In this document: piece by piece, positions 21,782 through 31,220 of the stretch
How positions within the stretch are numbered: position 1 is the first letter of the stretch
How the letters are laid out: the number at the start of each line of letters is the position of its first letter
Assembly: GCA_949300515.1 (NCBI GenBank)
Contig: CASGEP010000010.1
Location: 1-50,537 of the forward strand
Direction: 5' to 3'
Length of the DNA: 50,537 bases
Source of the DNA: an uncultured bacterium
GTDB taxonomy: Bacteria; Cyanobacteriota; Vampirovibrionia; Gastranaerophilales; Gastranaerophilaceae
Notes under the pieces: model-generated
Database searches by the model: none
Seen by the model: only the letters and a program-made list of their open reading frames with translations
What the model was told of the DNA's origin: nothing
Made by a program: the position numbers and the translations under genes

Positions 21782-22885
21782 TTGAAAAAGTTAATATCTT
21801 TACTTTTAATAATGTTTATGTTCACACCCCTCTGCCATGCAGCGATTGAGGGTCACGTTGAGCAGATTGACGTAAAAAATCAGGAGCTTGATAAAAAACT
21901 CTTTACGGGCGAGGTAGAAAAGCTTGAGCAGGAGGACGTTATCAAAATGACGGTTTCTCAGGTTTTAAGCTCCGGTTACACCCAAGAGGGTGATGAGTTT
22001 TTTGCCGAAGTGTCGGAGGATGTTTCAAGCGAAAAAGGAATAATAATACCCAAAGGCTCTATTGCCCACGGCAAGGTGCAATATATGCAAGAGGCAAAAA
22101 ACATGGGGCGTGACGGCTATATTATCATGGATTTTGACTATCTTGTAACCCCTGACGGAAGGCAAATCCCAATTCAAGCATCCGTTTCCACAAGAGAAAA
22201 TCTTGCTAAAGGTACGGTGAAGGCAATAGGCGAACATGTCGGCTATACGCTTGCAGGCGGTGTTATAGGCGGCTTTGCCGCGCTCAACCTTCTGGGTATT
22301 GAAGCTGCCATAGCTTCGCAGGGCTATACGCTTGCGGGCGGGGCTGCAATCGGCGGGCTTGCCGGTTTAACCGTTGCAATTTTAAGAAAAGGCGACGGGG
22401 TGCTCATTCAGCCCGGGGATGAGTTGAAGATAAAAGTTCTCTCTAATGTTGAGCTGCCTGTTTTTTCAAAAGACGCGTTCAGACAGGAGGAACTGAGGCT
22501 TGAGGGGTTAAACGTCAGAATAAACAGTGTTGTATATGAAAAAGACCCTTTTGGCGAAGATAATACCATAACAATTTCGCTCGGCATAGATAACTTTACG
22601 CAAAATACCTTCTCAGCCTTTGATATAGCACTTGTAAACGATACAAAATCTACGTTTTTCCCCTCACCCTTCGGCGATACTTCCCTCTGGTTTAAAAATA
22701 TTGCCCCGGGCGACAGGGTTGTGGGTAAGTTTTCTTTCTGTGTAAATGACAGAAAAAAGCGCCACTGGCTTGTATTTTATGACAAAAAAACCAAAAAACC
22801 GCTCGCAAAATACTCAATCGACAATGCAAAGTCTGATATAGAGCAAAAATTAGCCGATAAAAAGAAAAAGAAGAGAAGAAAATAA
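21782..22885 (+). CDS. Exported protein with glycine-rich hydrophobic region, unknown function
   Basis: The 367-residue protein starts with TTG after GCGGAGAG and has a signal peptide (MKKLISLLLIMFMFTPLCHA). The N-terminal part contains IIIPKGSIAHGKVQYMQEAK and LVTPDGRQIPIQASVST. A glycine-rich hydrophobic stretch (about residues 145-202, with repeated GYTLAGG) follows, then IQPGDELKIKVLSNVELPV, a C-terminal beta-rich domain (LNVRINSVVYEKDPFGEDNT onward) and a Lys/Arg tail. The first half is homologous to the exported protein at 2969. Likely envelope-associated; function unknown. Confidence 0.75.
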   Translation: MKKLISLLLIMFMFTPLCHAAIEGHVEQIDVKNQELDKKLFTGEVEKLEQEDVIKMTVSQVLSSGYTQEGDEFFAEVSEDVSSEKGIIIPKGSIAHGKVQYMQEAKNMGRDGYIIMDFDYLVTPDGRQIPIQASVSTRENLAKGTVKAIGEHVGYTLAGGVIGGFAALNLLGIEAAIASQGYTLAGGAAIGGLAGLTVAILRKGDGVLIQPGDELKIKVLSNVELPVFSKDAFRQEELRLEGLNVRINSVVYEKDPFGEDNTITISLGIDNFTQNTFSAFDIALVNDTKSTFFPSPFGDTSLWFKNIAPGDRVVGKFSFCVNDRKKRHWLVFYDKKTKKPLAKYSIDNAKSDIEQKLADKKKKKRRK

Positions 22886-22958
22886 AAACTTTTGGCAATT
22901 TTTCCGCTTTTTCGGTTTTTATTTATATGTGTGTAGATTTATGTTTTTTTGAAGGTTA

Positions 22959-24359
22959 ATGATAGAAAATACTGTATATATTGATAATCCCTTAGTAAAT
23001 TCAAAATACATCGCAAGCGGCGATTTAAACAGAGCTGCAAATAATTCTTATGTTGATACAAACAAAGGAAGCGATGTTGTTGAGCTTTCTTATTCATACA
23101 ACGCTACTGCGGATGAAAACGATAATAATACATCAAAAAAGCGCATTATAATAGCGGGTGTTGCGCTTGCTGCAGCGGGCTTAACGACACTTACCGGCGT
23201 ACTGCTTAAGGGTCGGACCCGTAAATTAAACAGCAAGGTGAAAAATATTTTTCAAAACTGGTTTGAAAAAAATAATTTGGATAAAGCACTTAACTTTACA
23301 AAGGCAAAAGACAAAATAAAACTCAGTGCAGAAGATAAAAAAGTTATTCAGATGAGCAATTTTATGAATAACACTGCAAATATTAAGGATTGCTATTTAA
23401 TGCCTTTTTTAAAAAAATTCCCGATTTTAAGAGGATTTGCAAATAAAACATCCAAACTCTACACAGATATGGGAATTAAAATGACCCAAGGAGCATACAA
23501 GCACGCAAGCTCTGTTTACAATAATCTTGATACAAAAATTTTAAATGCACTAAACGGCGCTGAAGCAGATGAAATTAAAAAACTCATCGATAAAAGAAAT
23601 GCACTTATAAACAGCTCCTTTGGGCAAGAAAGTCTTTTACCCAGAGTCAAAGGTATTCAAAAAGCAATGAGCGAAGTAGGCGAAAATGGCATAGCTGTTG
23701 AAGTAAGAGATACCTTTACAGACCTGATAAAAAGATTTGTAACTTCAAAGGGCAAAGACAGAGCGGGATTTTTTAATTTTGTTGCAGAAGATATGGTAAA
23801 AAATCAAAAAGCAGCCTATGTCGAAAATCTTGCAAAAATGCGAGATGATATTTTAAAAGCAGACGAAACTATCTTTGAAACTTTAAAAGGCAAGGTGGAT
23901 GAGAAAACATTTGAAGCCTTATCCGCTTCAAGACAAAATGCTCAAAAGTCACTAAATAATGCGCTTAGAACAGAAGGTAACGATTTATTTGACAAAATCA
24001 GAGATATAGAAATTGGCAGTGCGCCTAATGACATTTTAGGCATGTTAGGTACCACCGGCATGCTTGGTGTATATCTGGCTCAAGCAAAAGATAAAGACCA
24101 AAGAGTTGAAGCCGCACTTACCACAGGTTTGCCTCTTGGGCTTGGAATGCTTGCAACAACATTTGCGACAATGAAAATGTATACGGGAATTAAAGCCATA
24201 GCCTTTGGTACCGTTGCAACGTTTATTTCAAACAATATAGGTAAAATCATCAACAGGGAATATCAAAAGAGAAATAACATTGAACCGGGCGAGGTTGAAA
24301 TTCCGACTATTGACAAAACGGTGGAAGATATAAAAGATAAAATTACAAATGCGCCTTAA
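22959..24359 (+). CDS. Large membrane-associated protein of unknown function
   Basis: The 466-residue protein has a polar N-terminal tail of ~65 residues. A hydrophobic segment (RIIIAGVALAAAGLTTLTGV, about 68-87) comes next. A long, mostly helical Lys-rich region (88-355) follows, then two further hydrophobic stretches near the end (ILGMLGTTGMLGVYLAQ and GLPLGLGMLATTFATMKMY... AFGTVATFISNNI). It has no recognised domain. It looks like a lineage-specific envelope or inner-membrane protein. The preceding gene ends 73 bp upstream. The stop codon lies inside a terminator-like hairpin. Confidence 0.7.
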   Translation: MIENTVYIDNPLVNSKYIASGDLNRAANNSYVDTNKGSDVVELSYSYNATADENDNNTSKKRIIIAGVALAAAGLTTLTGVLLKGRTRKLNSKVKNIFQNWFEKNNLDKALNFTKAKDKIKLSAEDKKVIQMSNFMNNTANIKDCYLMPFLKKFPILRGFANKTSKLYTDMGIKMTQGAYKHASSVYNNLDTKILNALNGAEADEIKKLIDKRNALINSSFGQESLLPRVKGIQKAMSEVGENGIAVEVRDTFTDLIKRFVTSKGKDRAGFFNFVAEDMVKNQKAAYVENLAKMRDDILKADETIFETLKGKVDEKTFEALSASRQNAQKSLNNALRTEGNDLFDKIRDIEIGSAPNDILGMLGTTGMLGVYLAQAKDKDQRVEAALTTGLPLGLGMLATTFATMKMYTGIKAIAFGTVATFISNNIGKIINREYQKRNNIEPGEVEIPTIDKTVEDIKDKITNAP

Positions 24360-24377
24360 AGATAAACTTAAGGCGCA
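24350..24377. terminator. Hairpin between convergent genes
   Basis: Perfect 10-bp stem TGCGCCTTAA (24350-24359) / TTAAGGCGCA (24368-24377) overlapping the stop of the 466-residue protein. It is 20 bp from the end of the converging ferredoxin gene and probably serves both. Confidence 0.65.
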
Positions 24378-24396
24378 TTAAATTCTAAAAAAAGAA

Positions 24397-24576
24397 TTAT
24401 TCTTCAACTGAAATAACGCTTACGGGGCAAGCTTCAGCTGCTTCTTTAACGCAGTCTTCGTTGCCTGAAACGTTAGCATTGTCAGCTGTTGCAACGTCTT
24501 CTACTTTAAATACATCGGGGCAAAATGATTCGCATGCGCCGCAAGCGATGCAGCCTTCTTCGATTTTAACTTTCAT
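24397..24576 (-). CDS. Small 4Fe-4S ferredoxin
   Basis: A 59-residue acidic protein is encoded on the minus strand (MKVKIEEGCIACGACESFCP ... CVKEAAEACPVSVISVEE). CxxCxxC...CP in the first half, plus the single CP near the end, give the four ligands of one 4Fe-4S cluster. A second pair of cysteines could make a disulfide, as in clostridial or Thermotoga single-cluster ferredoxins. TTAAGGAGAAGAAC precedes the ATG. It is a general low-potential electron carrier and could serve the activase or other anaerobic enzymes. Monocistronic by its convergent neighbour and the following gap. Confidence 0.95.
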   Translation of the reverse strand: MKVKIEEGCIACGACESFCPDVFKVEDVATADNANVSGNEDCVKEAAEACPVSVISVEE

Positions 24577-24663
24577 GTTCTTCTCCTTAATTTTAATATA
24601 AAGTGTCTTAGATAAGACATTTAGATTATACTAAAAAATATTAACAAATTGCAATACGCAAAA

Positions 24664-25197
24664 TTATAAATTTTTAAGCTCTTTATTTGAGTCGAGCAGT
24701 TTGGCAAGTGTTTTTGCATCACCCTTTAGTTTAAAATATTCGGCAAATTTTGGCGTGGTTTTTAGGTTATAAGACCTGCCGTTTTTGTCTTTTGTTCTTG
24801 AAATCAGACCCTTTTCGACAAGTTCCGCCACATGTTCGTAAGCATTTGAGCGTAAATCTTTCAGGGCAGATTGTCTTATGGGTTCTTTAAGTGCAATGAC
24901 TGTTAAAGTCTTTAGTACCGCGGGTTTTAAATCTACGGGGCAGAGTTTTTCAACTATATCAAGATGTTCTGCCCTGACCTGAATTATGTAGCCGTCCTCA
25001 TCATCAATTTCAAGCGCGCCTTCGCGGGAGGAGTAGTCAAACATCAAATCCAAAAGCGCATTTTCAACTTCGTCCTCTCTGACGTTGAGCAGCTCGGCAA
25101 TTTCAAGAGGCTGCATGGCGCGTGCGGTCACAAATAAAACCGCCTCAACTTTTGCTTTTAAATTATTATTCATCTCGCTGTTTTCTTCAGTTTGCAA
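24664..25197 (-). CDS. scpB: Segregation and condensation protein B
   Basis: The 177-residue protein has the ScpB tandem winged-helix pattern: LKAKVEAVLFVTARAMQPLE, IAELLNVREDEVENAL, LKTLTVIALKEPIRQSALKD, then RSNAYEHVAELVEKGLISRT. ScpB dimers bind ScpA and help form the SMC condensin ring. A TTG start at 25197 is preceded by a strong GCGGAGGAAGAAG and overlaps scpA by 11 bp; an ATG at 25173 lacks such a site. Co-transcribed with smc and scpA. Confidence 0.93.
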   Translation of the reverse strand: MQTEENSEMNNNLKAKVEAVLFVTARAMQPLEIAELLNVREDEVENALLDLMFDYSSREGALEIDDEDGYIIQVRAEHLDIVEKLCPVDLKPAVLKTLTVIALKEPIRQSALKDLRSNAYEHVAELVEKGLISRTKDKNGRSYNLKTTPKFAEYFKLKGDAKTLAKLLDSNKELKNL

Positions 25198-26068
25198 CTT
25201 CTTCCTCCGCGGGTTTTTGTGCTTTTGTTACGTATAGTTTGCCGTAGAAATCTTCTTGAACAATATCTACGGTATTTTTTACCATAAGGAAAAGTACCGC
25301 GATATAGGCGCTGCTTTTATCAAAGCCCAAAAGTGTCAGTTCGCGAAGCTCGATTTTTTCTTCTTTTTTGAATATCTGCTCCAAATTCTGGCGCATTTTT
25401 TCAACTACGGTTTCGATATATTCATCGTGCGCAAGGTTTAAAATGTCTTTTGCTTTTAGTTTTGAATAGTCGCGTACACGTCTTTTTTGCCGCTCGAGAG
25501 CGTTTTTCAGGCTTTGTTTTTTCTCAAGCTGTTCGTAAAATTCCAGATGGCGGATTAAGTCTTTTAAGGTAACGTTTCTGTTGCGATTTAGCCTTACGCT
25601 TGTACGTCTTTGCAGTACTTCATCAAAAGAAATTACGTTAGAGGAGGGAAGCTGCAGCTGCTGTGCATCGTAGTCGGGTTCAAAAGCATCATCGTCAAAA
25701 AATACATCTTCCTGCGGTTCTAAATCTTCAAGGCTCAGCCCGTCAATAACGTTTGATTTCAGTCTTAATAAAATCGATGTAAACAGCAGAGCACGCCCGA
25801 CGGATTTAAGGTTTTTTATGTTTAATTGGGAAAGGCGCTCCATGTATTTGTCGTATAAATCCACAATATCGATGTTCCACGGGTCAATTTTGCCGTTGCG
25901 CGCTAAATCAACAAGTATTTCAATGGTGTCGATGCTGCTGTCTTTTTGTATGCCGTTTTTTGAGATGTATTCAACATTGCCGTCGAAATTAACCGTAGAG
26001 TCGAGGTTTGAAATCTCTTTTAAAATATCATCGCTATTTCCGTAAAAATTTTGTACAGTGTTGTTCAT
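25187..26068 (-). CDS. scpA: Segregation and condensation protein A
   Basis: The 293-residue kleisin has TIEILVDLARNGKIDPWNID, IVDLYDKYMERLSQLNIKNL and ALLFTSILLRLKSNVIDGLS in the N-terminal domain. An acidic linker (about 120-145) and a C-terminal winged helix (LRELTLLGFDKSSAYIAVLF) follow. The N-terminus binds the SMC neck, the C-terminus the SMC cap. A 50-residue N-terminal extension is longer than usual. It begins directly after smc (one base) and runs into scpB, giving a complete condensin operon. Confidence 0.93.
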   Translation of the reverse strand: MNNTVQNFYGNSDDILKEISNLDSTVNFDGNVEYISKNGIQKDSSIDTIEILVDLARNGKIDPWNIDIVDLYDKYMERLSQLNIKNLKSVGRALLFTSILLRLKSNVIDGLSLEDLEPQEDVFFDDDAFEPDYDAQQLQLPSSNVISFDEVLQRRTSVRLNRNRNVTLKDLIRHLEFYEQLEKKQSLKNALERQKRRVRDYSKLKAKDILNLAHDEYIETVVEKMRQNLEQIFKKEEKIELRELTLLGFDKSSAYIAVLFLMVKNTVDIVQEDFYGKLYVTKAQKPAEEEVAN

Positions 26069-26069
26069 A

Positions 26070-29000
26070 CTAAACTATTCCCGCCTCTTGCTTAATTTCT
26101 TCTTTCAGGCTGACACCCGAGATTTTTGTTACCCCTTTGCCTTTTTGAGTGACACCTATCATTCTGTCGGCAGAGTCTATCATCGGTTTTCTTAAGCTTA
26201 CCACGATAAATTGTGTCTGTTTTGCCTGAATATTAATCATTTTTGCCAGTTTTTCGACGTTTGGACCGTCAAGGTGCATATCTACCTCATCAAAAGCATA
26301 AAAAGGTGCGGGCAGATACCTTTGAACTGCAAAGACAAACGCCAGCGCCGTGAGGGTTTTCTCGCCGCCCGACATGGCGGCAAGTTTTTGATTTTTCTTA
26401 TCCCTTATGCTTGCCCTGAAAACGAGTCCGCCCGAGAAAGGATCGGAAGGATTTTCAAGTACAAGCTCGCCCTCTCCTTCGGAGAGTAACGGGAAAATGT
26501 CTTTAAAGTTTTGATTTACGACATTGAATGTTTTTATAAATTCGTCCTTTTTGTTTATTTCGTAACCCTTCATGCGCTCTAATATTTCAATGCGTTCCTT
26601 CTCAAGAGTTTCAATTCTCTGCGTTAGTTCGTTGAGCGCGTTTGAAACGCTTTCATAGTCGTTGATTGCGCGCATGTTAACCAGACCCAGAGCCTCAATT
26701 TTCTTTTGGAGTTTTTGAATTTTTGAATTGATTTCTTCAAGTGAAATCTCGGTGGGTGTAGTTTCTTTCAGGTTTATTCCCGCTTCTTCAAGCTCTTTTG
26801 CCGCCTGCTCAAGCATAGGCTCAAGCTCACGCCTGCGCGCCTTTGAGCTTTCAATCTGCTCGTTTATTCTCTCAAGTTCGGCTTCCGTGTTATTTTTTGT
26901 TTTTTCAAGTTCTAAAAGTTCGCCCTGAGCTTCGTCGCGTTGTTTTTGATATTGAATAAGATTTTTGCCGAGCTCCTCGATTTTTTCTTCATATTCTTTT
27001 AGAATAACCTGCAGTTCTTCAATTTCTTTTGCGTATTTTTTCTTATCTTCCTCGAGTTTCAAGTTTTCTTCATTTGTGCGGACAATATCGTCCTGCCTTT
27101 GTTTTATGCTCATATCGTGGAATTTTATGTTATTTTTTTCTTTTTCGATGTCGTTTTGAATGTTTAAAATCCTGCGCTCAATTTCTTTTATCTCGTTTTC
27201 AACACCCTGTGTCTTTTCTTTCAGTTCTTTGAGTTCGCCCTCATCGATAAGCTTTTCGACTTCTTCAATTTCGCCCTGAACTTTTGTTATTTTATCAAGC
27301 ATTTCAATGTGGCGCGCTTCCATAGAGTCGAGCTTTTTCTCGTTTTCTTTGATTTTTGGCGTAATTTCGTTTATGCGCGCAAATTTCTTTTCAATTGCTT
27401 CTTTTGCGCCGGAGTTTACTTTTATAAGGTTTTGAAGTTCGTATTTGGCGCTGTTGTACACATTTGAAGCATTTGAATAATCAGAGCGGACCTGTTCCAG
27501 ACGTTTATCCAGAGTATTTCTTTTCTGCTCCAGTTCCCTGTATTCGATTTCAAACGCGCGAAGGCGCTTTTTAAAGGTTTCAAGCTCTCTGTCCTCAGCC
27601 TTGCCAAAGGCGGAGGTTGCTCTTTTCCTTGCGCCGCCCGTTATTGCGCCTGTTTTTTCAAAGATATCTCCCTCAAGAGTTACCACTCTAAACTTGCTCA
27701 TTAATTTTTTGGCGCAGTCAAGACTTTCAACCACAAGGGTTTCGCCCAGTGCAAAATAAAACGCATCAATGTATTTGTCATCAAAGTCTATAAGATTTAT
27801 CGCAAAGTCAATAACACCTTCGTCTTTTGGCAGAGAAAGCCTTGAGGGTGCTTTTTTGATTTTATTTAAAGGCAGAAAAGTCGCTCTGTCGCGCCCCTGT
27901 GATTTTAAAAGCTGAATTGCCCGCGCCGCAACGTTTTCATCGTCAACCACGACAAACCTTGAGCGCCCGCCCATAGCGACGTCGATTGCATCGCTGAATT
28001 CTCCTTCAACCTCTGCAAGCTGCATAAGCGGAGCATGGACGCCTTCAAGATGAGCATTCATAATGGTTTCAACCCCTGCGCCCAGCGCTACCGTTTTATA
28101 CGCCTGTTTATTTGCCTCAAGCGTTGCAATTTTCTTGTGCGAAAGCTGGATATTGTGCTCTAAATCCTGCAATTGGGTGCGGGTTTTATCCAAATCTTCA
28201 AAAGTCACCTTCTGGACTGTTTTACACTCGTCAAGCTCTTTTTGCAGAGTTTCTATTTGAAGTTCAAGCTTGTCGCGTTTTTCATCAAAAGTCTTTTGCC
28301 CTTCTTCAAGTTCTTCTATTGCTTTATTTGTTTCATTGAGTTCTTTTTGAAGGTTTGAAAGCTCGTTTTCAAGCGGAAGCTTTGTTTTAATAAGCTCTGT
28401 TTCTTTGTCTTTAAGTTCATCCAGCTCTTTTCTCAGGAAGTTTCTGCGCTCAATGTGCTCATCTGCCGTCTTATTAAGTCCTGACATTTCCATTAAAATC
28501 TCTGCCAGTTGAGCTTTTTTCTTTTCCAAAAGTTCTTCTTGTTCTTTTGTCAACTTTTCTTTTTGCTCTATAGCACAAATTATTTCTTCTTTTTTCTTTG
28601 TCAGATTTTCAATTCCGTTTTGCGCGTTTTGTGCGGTCTTTTTGTTGTCTAAAATCAACTTTTCACTGTGCGCTATTGAAGTTTCCTTGCGGCTTATTTC
28701 GCCCTTTTTTTCTTCCAAGAGTTTTTTTACTTCAAGTTGTTTGTCCTCGCCCTGTGCGCGAACCATTTCGCAAATTTCTTTGTATTTTGCCGTCTTGTCT
28801 TCAATTTTAGATTTTGTTTCATCTAACCTTACGTTTTGAACTTTTATTTCTTTTGTGGAAGTCAAAATATTTTGATGTACTAAATCCAATGAGCGCTTTG
28901 TATCAAAATATTTAATAACACTAACCTTGCCTTCAAGCTCCAGTTTTTCATCGTTTAGAGCTTTATATTTAAGCGCGATTTCCCTTTCTTCTTTTAATTC

Positions 29001-29591
29001 TTCCAATCTCGCATCTTTTTCGTTTTTTATAATCAGGGAATTTTGCACACGGGCTTCTACTGTTTCAAGCTCTTTTTGCGCAGCTGCAATTTTCCTGTCA
29101 AAGTCCGCAGTTCCGGCTATTTCATCCAAATATTGGCGTCTTTCTTTTGGACTGCAATTTGCAATTGTTGTAACATGCCCCTGCATTATTACGTTATGGC
29201 TGTTTGAAGTAATATTGTATTTTTCAAGCTCTGAGCATACCTGCGTAAAAGTACACTGCTTATCATTCATATAGTAGGTGCTTTGCACACCATGAGAAGT
29301 TCTTTTTATTTTTCTTGTAATAATAAGTTCATCTTCATCATCAAGTGCAAAAGTAACTCTAACCGACGCCTCGTTTCTTTTGTTGTGTGTTGAGATTAAA
29401 TCTCCCGCACCTTGTTCCGAGCGAAGCTCACGCGAGGTGGACAAGCCTAGTGCAAATAAAATACAGTCAATAATATTACTTTTTCCCGAGCCGTTTGGCC
29501 CCGAAACAACAGTAAAACCATCCAAAAACGGTATGGTATTTTGGTTGGCAAAAGATTTAAAGTTGTCTATTTCTAACTGTTTTATACGCAT
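26070..29591 (-). CDS. smc: Chromosome partition protein SMC
   Basis: The 1173-residue protein has an N-terminal Walker A (VSGPNGSGKSNIIDCILFAL, residues ~29-48), long coiled coils (~170-500 and ~670-1000), and a hinge around 510-640 (GVHAPLMQLAEVEGEFSDAI, GDIFEKTGAITGGARKRATS). The C-terminal half of the ATPase head carries the signature AAMSGGEKTLTALAFVF and Walker B FYAFDEVDMHLDG. It is the motor of bacterial condensin. Full length for the family. A 103-bp gap separates it from lepB, so a promoter may lie there. Confidence 0.97.
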   Translation of the reverse strand: MRIKQLEIDNFKSFANQNTIPFLDGFTVVSGPNGSGKSNIIDCILFALGLSTSRELRSEQGAGDLISTHNKRNEASVRVTFALDDEDELIITRKIKRTSHGVQSTYYMNDKQCTFTQVCSELEKYNITSNSHNVIMQGHVTTIANCSPKERRQYLDEIAGTADFDRKIAAAQKELETVEARVQNSLIIKNEKDARLEELKEEREIALKYKALNDEKLELEGKVSVIKYFDTKRSLDLVHQNILTSTKEIKVQNVRLDETKSKIEDKTAKYKEICEMVRAQGEDKQLEVKKLLEEKKGEISRKETSIAHSEKLILDNKKTAQNAQNGIENLTKKKEEIICAIEQKEKLTKEQEELLEKKKAQLAEILMEMSGLNKTADEHIERRNFLRKELDELKDKETELIKTKLPLENELSNLQKELNETNKAIEELEEGQKTFDEKRDKLELQIETLQKELDECKTVQKVTFEDLDKTRTQLQDLEHNIQLSHKKIATLEANKQAYKTVALGAGVETIMNAHLEGVHAPLMQLAEVEGEFSDAIDVAMGGRSRFVVVDDENVAARAIQLLKSQGRDRATFLPLNKIKKAPSRLSLPKDEGVIDFAINLIDFDDKYIDAFYFALGETLVVESLDCAKKLMSKFRVVTLEGDIFEKTGAITGGARKRATSAFGKAEDRELETFKKRLRAFEIEYRELEQKRNTLDKRLEQVRSDYSNASNVYNSAKYELQNLIKVNSGAKEAIEKKFARINEITPKIKENEKKLDSMEARHIEMLDKITKVQGEIEEVEKLIDEGELKELKEKTQGVENEIKEIERRILNIQNDIEKEKNNIKFHDMSIKQRQDDIVRTNEENLKLEEDKKKYAKEIEELQVILKEYEEKIEELGKNLIQYQKQRDEAQGELLELEKTKNNTEAELERINEQIESSKARRRELEPMLEQAAKELEEAGINLKETTPTEISLEEINSKIQKLQKKIEALGLVNMRAINDYESVSNALNELTQRIETLEKERIEILERMKGYEINKKDEFIKTFNVVNQNFKDIFPLLSEGEGELVLENPSDPFSGGLVFRASIRDKKNQKLAAMSGGEKTLTALAFVFAVQRYLPAPFYAFDEVDMHLDGPNVEKLAKMINIQAKQTQFIVVSLRKPMIDSADRMIGVTQKGKGVTKISGVSLKEEIKQEAGIV

Positions 29592-29694
29592 TCAAAACTT
29601 CCAAAGAAAGACAAGTCGACTATTATAATTAGACAACAAAATACACTACTATGTCAAATTATGTATAAATATTACTCCAAATGTTTTAGAGAGG

Positions 29695-30330
29695 CTATTT
29701 TGCGTATTTGTTAAGCATTTCAATTCGATTTAGCGGCCAGAAAATAAAGTATGCACGACCTATTACTCTGTCTTTTGGCAAAAATCCCCAAAAACGGCTG
29801 TCTTGAGAGTTTGCGCGATTATCACCCATCATAAAATACTGCCCCTCGGGAATAATGAACGGCCCGCAATACATATCATCTCTGCATGGCGTCCAGTCGG
29901 TTTTAGATAAAATATAAGGCTCATCAAGCGGGATGTCATTAATGTACACATACCAACTGCCGTCTTTGTCCTGCTTAATTTCAAATTTGTCGCCTTCCAT
30001 GCCGACAATTCTTTTAATATATGCTATGTCGCGGCAAAAAATCCCTGTCAGACGCGAAAATACAGAGAATACGTCTTTTTTGAGTCTTTCATCCGGCGGA
30101 TAAAAGACTATAACATCGCCGCGTTTAAGCGGGCGAAAAACTTTTGACACTTTTTCAACAAAGAGTCGGTCTTTTTCAATTAAAGTCGGATGCATTGAGC
30201 CTGAAGGAATCCACCTGAGTTCACCTATAAAAAATCTTATTAAAATCACCGCAACTATAACAAAAACAAGTGTTTCAACTGTTTCTTTTATAAAATCCTT
30301 TGCGGTTTTTAAAAATTCTTCTCTCTTCAT
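29695..30330 (-). CDS. lepB: Signal peptidase I
   Basis: The 211-residue protein has one N-terminal membrane span (VETLVFVIVAVILIRFFIG, residues ~18-36), the catalytic serine in WIPSGSMHPTLIEKDRLFVE, the catalytic lysine in DIAYIKRIVGMEGDKFEI, and the closing box EGQYFMMGDNRANSQDSRFW. It cleaves signal peptides of exported proteins, which are numerous in this window. Its start touches the stop of the polyprenyl synthase gene (1-bp overlap), so they are coupled. Confidence 0.96.
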   Translation of the reverse strand: MKREEFLKTAKDFIKETVETLVFVIVAVILIRFFIGELRWIPSGSMHPTLIEKDRLFVEKVSKVFRPLKRGDVIVFYPPDERLKKDVFSVFSRLTGIFCRDIAYIKRIVGMEGDKFEIKQDKDGSWYVYINDIPLDEPYILSKTDWTPCRDDMYCGPFIIPEGQYFMMGDNRANSQDSRFWGFLPKDRVIGRAYFIFWPLNRIEMLNKYAK

Positions 30331-31211
30331 TATATCCTCAAAAGCTCATCGCACAAACTTTTTAGCCGGTCTTTTGCCTGAGTGTTTGAACAAAAATCAA
30401 GTTCCAAAAACGCCTTGTCGATTATTTGTCTTGATTTGCTCAAAGCTGCTTTACAGTATTTTAAAGCTTGCTTTTTACTAAAGTTAATTATATCACAAGT
30501 CGGGTTTTCTTGCTTAAAATAAATATAAGGCAGCGTATAAATGCCGTTTTTAACATCATCTTGTGTTGATAAAATATTTTTTACATCATTATTAATTTGA
30601 AAAACCACACCAAAGTTATAAGCAAAATTTTCCAGAGATTTTTTTACATTCAAATTTACATTTTTCAAGCAACAAACCGATTGAACAATACAAACAAAAA
30701 GATTTGCAGTCTTTGGCGCTGTTTTATAAAAATAATCCTTTTCGCTTTGAATGCAAAATTGCGAGCTGAATTGGTTAATTTCACCGTTTATTGTTTTAAT
30801 TATGTTATTTGAAAAAATCTTGAGAATTTCACTGTTTTGTATTTCAGAAAGCGCCAAAAGGCAAAGGGATAAAATATAATCTCCCGTTACTACAGATTTT
30901 TTAGAACCCAGTTTTGAATAAAAACTCTCTATTTCACGCCTTTGCAAACTTTCATCGAGCACATCATCATGCACAAGGGTAGCATTGTGCAAAAGTTCAA
31001 CCGCAAGAGCAACTCTACAAATATCATCGTCTATTTTTTCATTAAGCAAAAACGTGCAAAGATAGGTAAAAACGGGTCTAATGCGTTTAGATTTTGCAAA
31101 AAGAAATCCAAGGACATCTTCCTTTAGTTCGTTAGAGTTTTTATCGACAATTGTTTTTAAATCTTCCTCTAAGCGCAATATATAAGGCTTTATTATGTCA
31201 TTGGATTTCAT
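30330..31211 (-). CDS. Polyprenyl diphosphate synthase family protein with altered second Asp motif
   Basis: The 293-residue protein has the first Asp-rich motif intact (LLHNATLVHDDVLDES with RRE following), and KSVVTGDYILSL as expected for trans-isoprenyl synthases. The second motif, normally DDxxD, reads INNDVKNIL, so two of three aspartates are replaced by asparagine. The family condenses isopentenyl diphosphate with allylic diphosphates to make quinone side chains or undecaprenyl precursors. The change may reduce activity or mark a non-catalytic partner subunit. It follows the aminopeptidase by 9 bp. Confidence 0.82.
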   Translation of the reverse strand: MKSNDIIKPYILRLEEDLKTIVDKNSNELKEDVLGFLFAKSKRIRPVFTYLCTFLLNEKIDDDICRVALAVELLHNATLVHDDVLDESLQRREIESFYSKLGSKKSVVTGDYILSLCLLALSEIQNSEILKIFSNNIIKTINGEINQFSSQFCIQSEKDYFYKTAPKTANLFVCIVQSVCCLKNVNLNVKKSLENFAYNFGVVFQINNDVKNILSTQDDVKNGIYTLPYIYFKQENPTCDIINFSKKQALKYCKAALSKSRQIIDKAFLELDFCSNTQAKDRLKSLCDELLRI

Positions 31212-31220
31212 ATTGTTATT

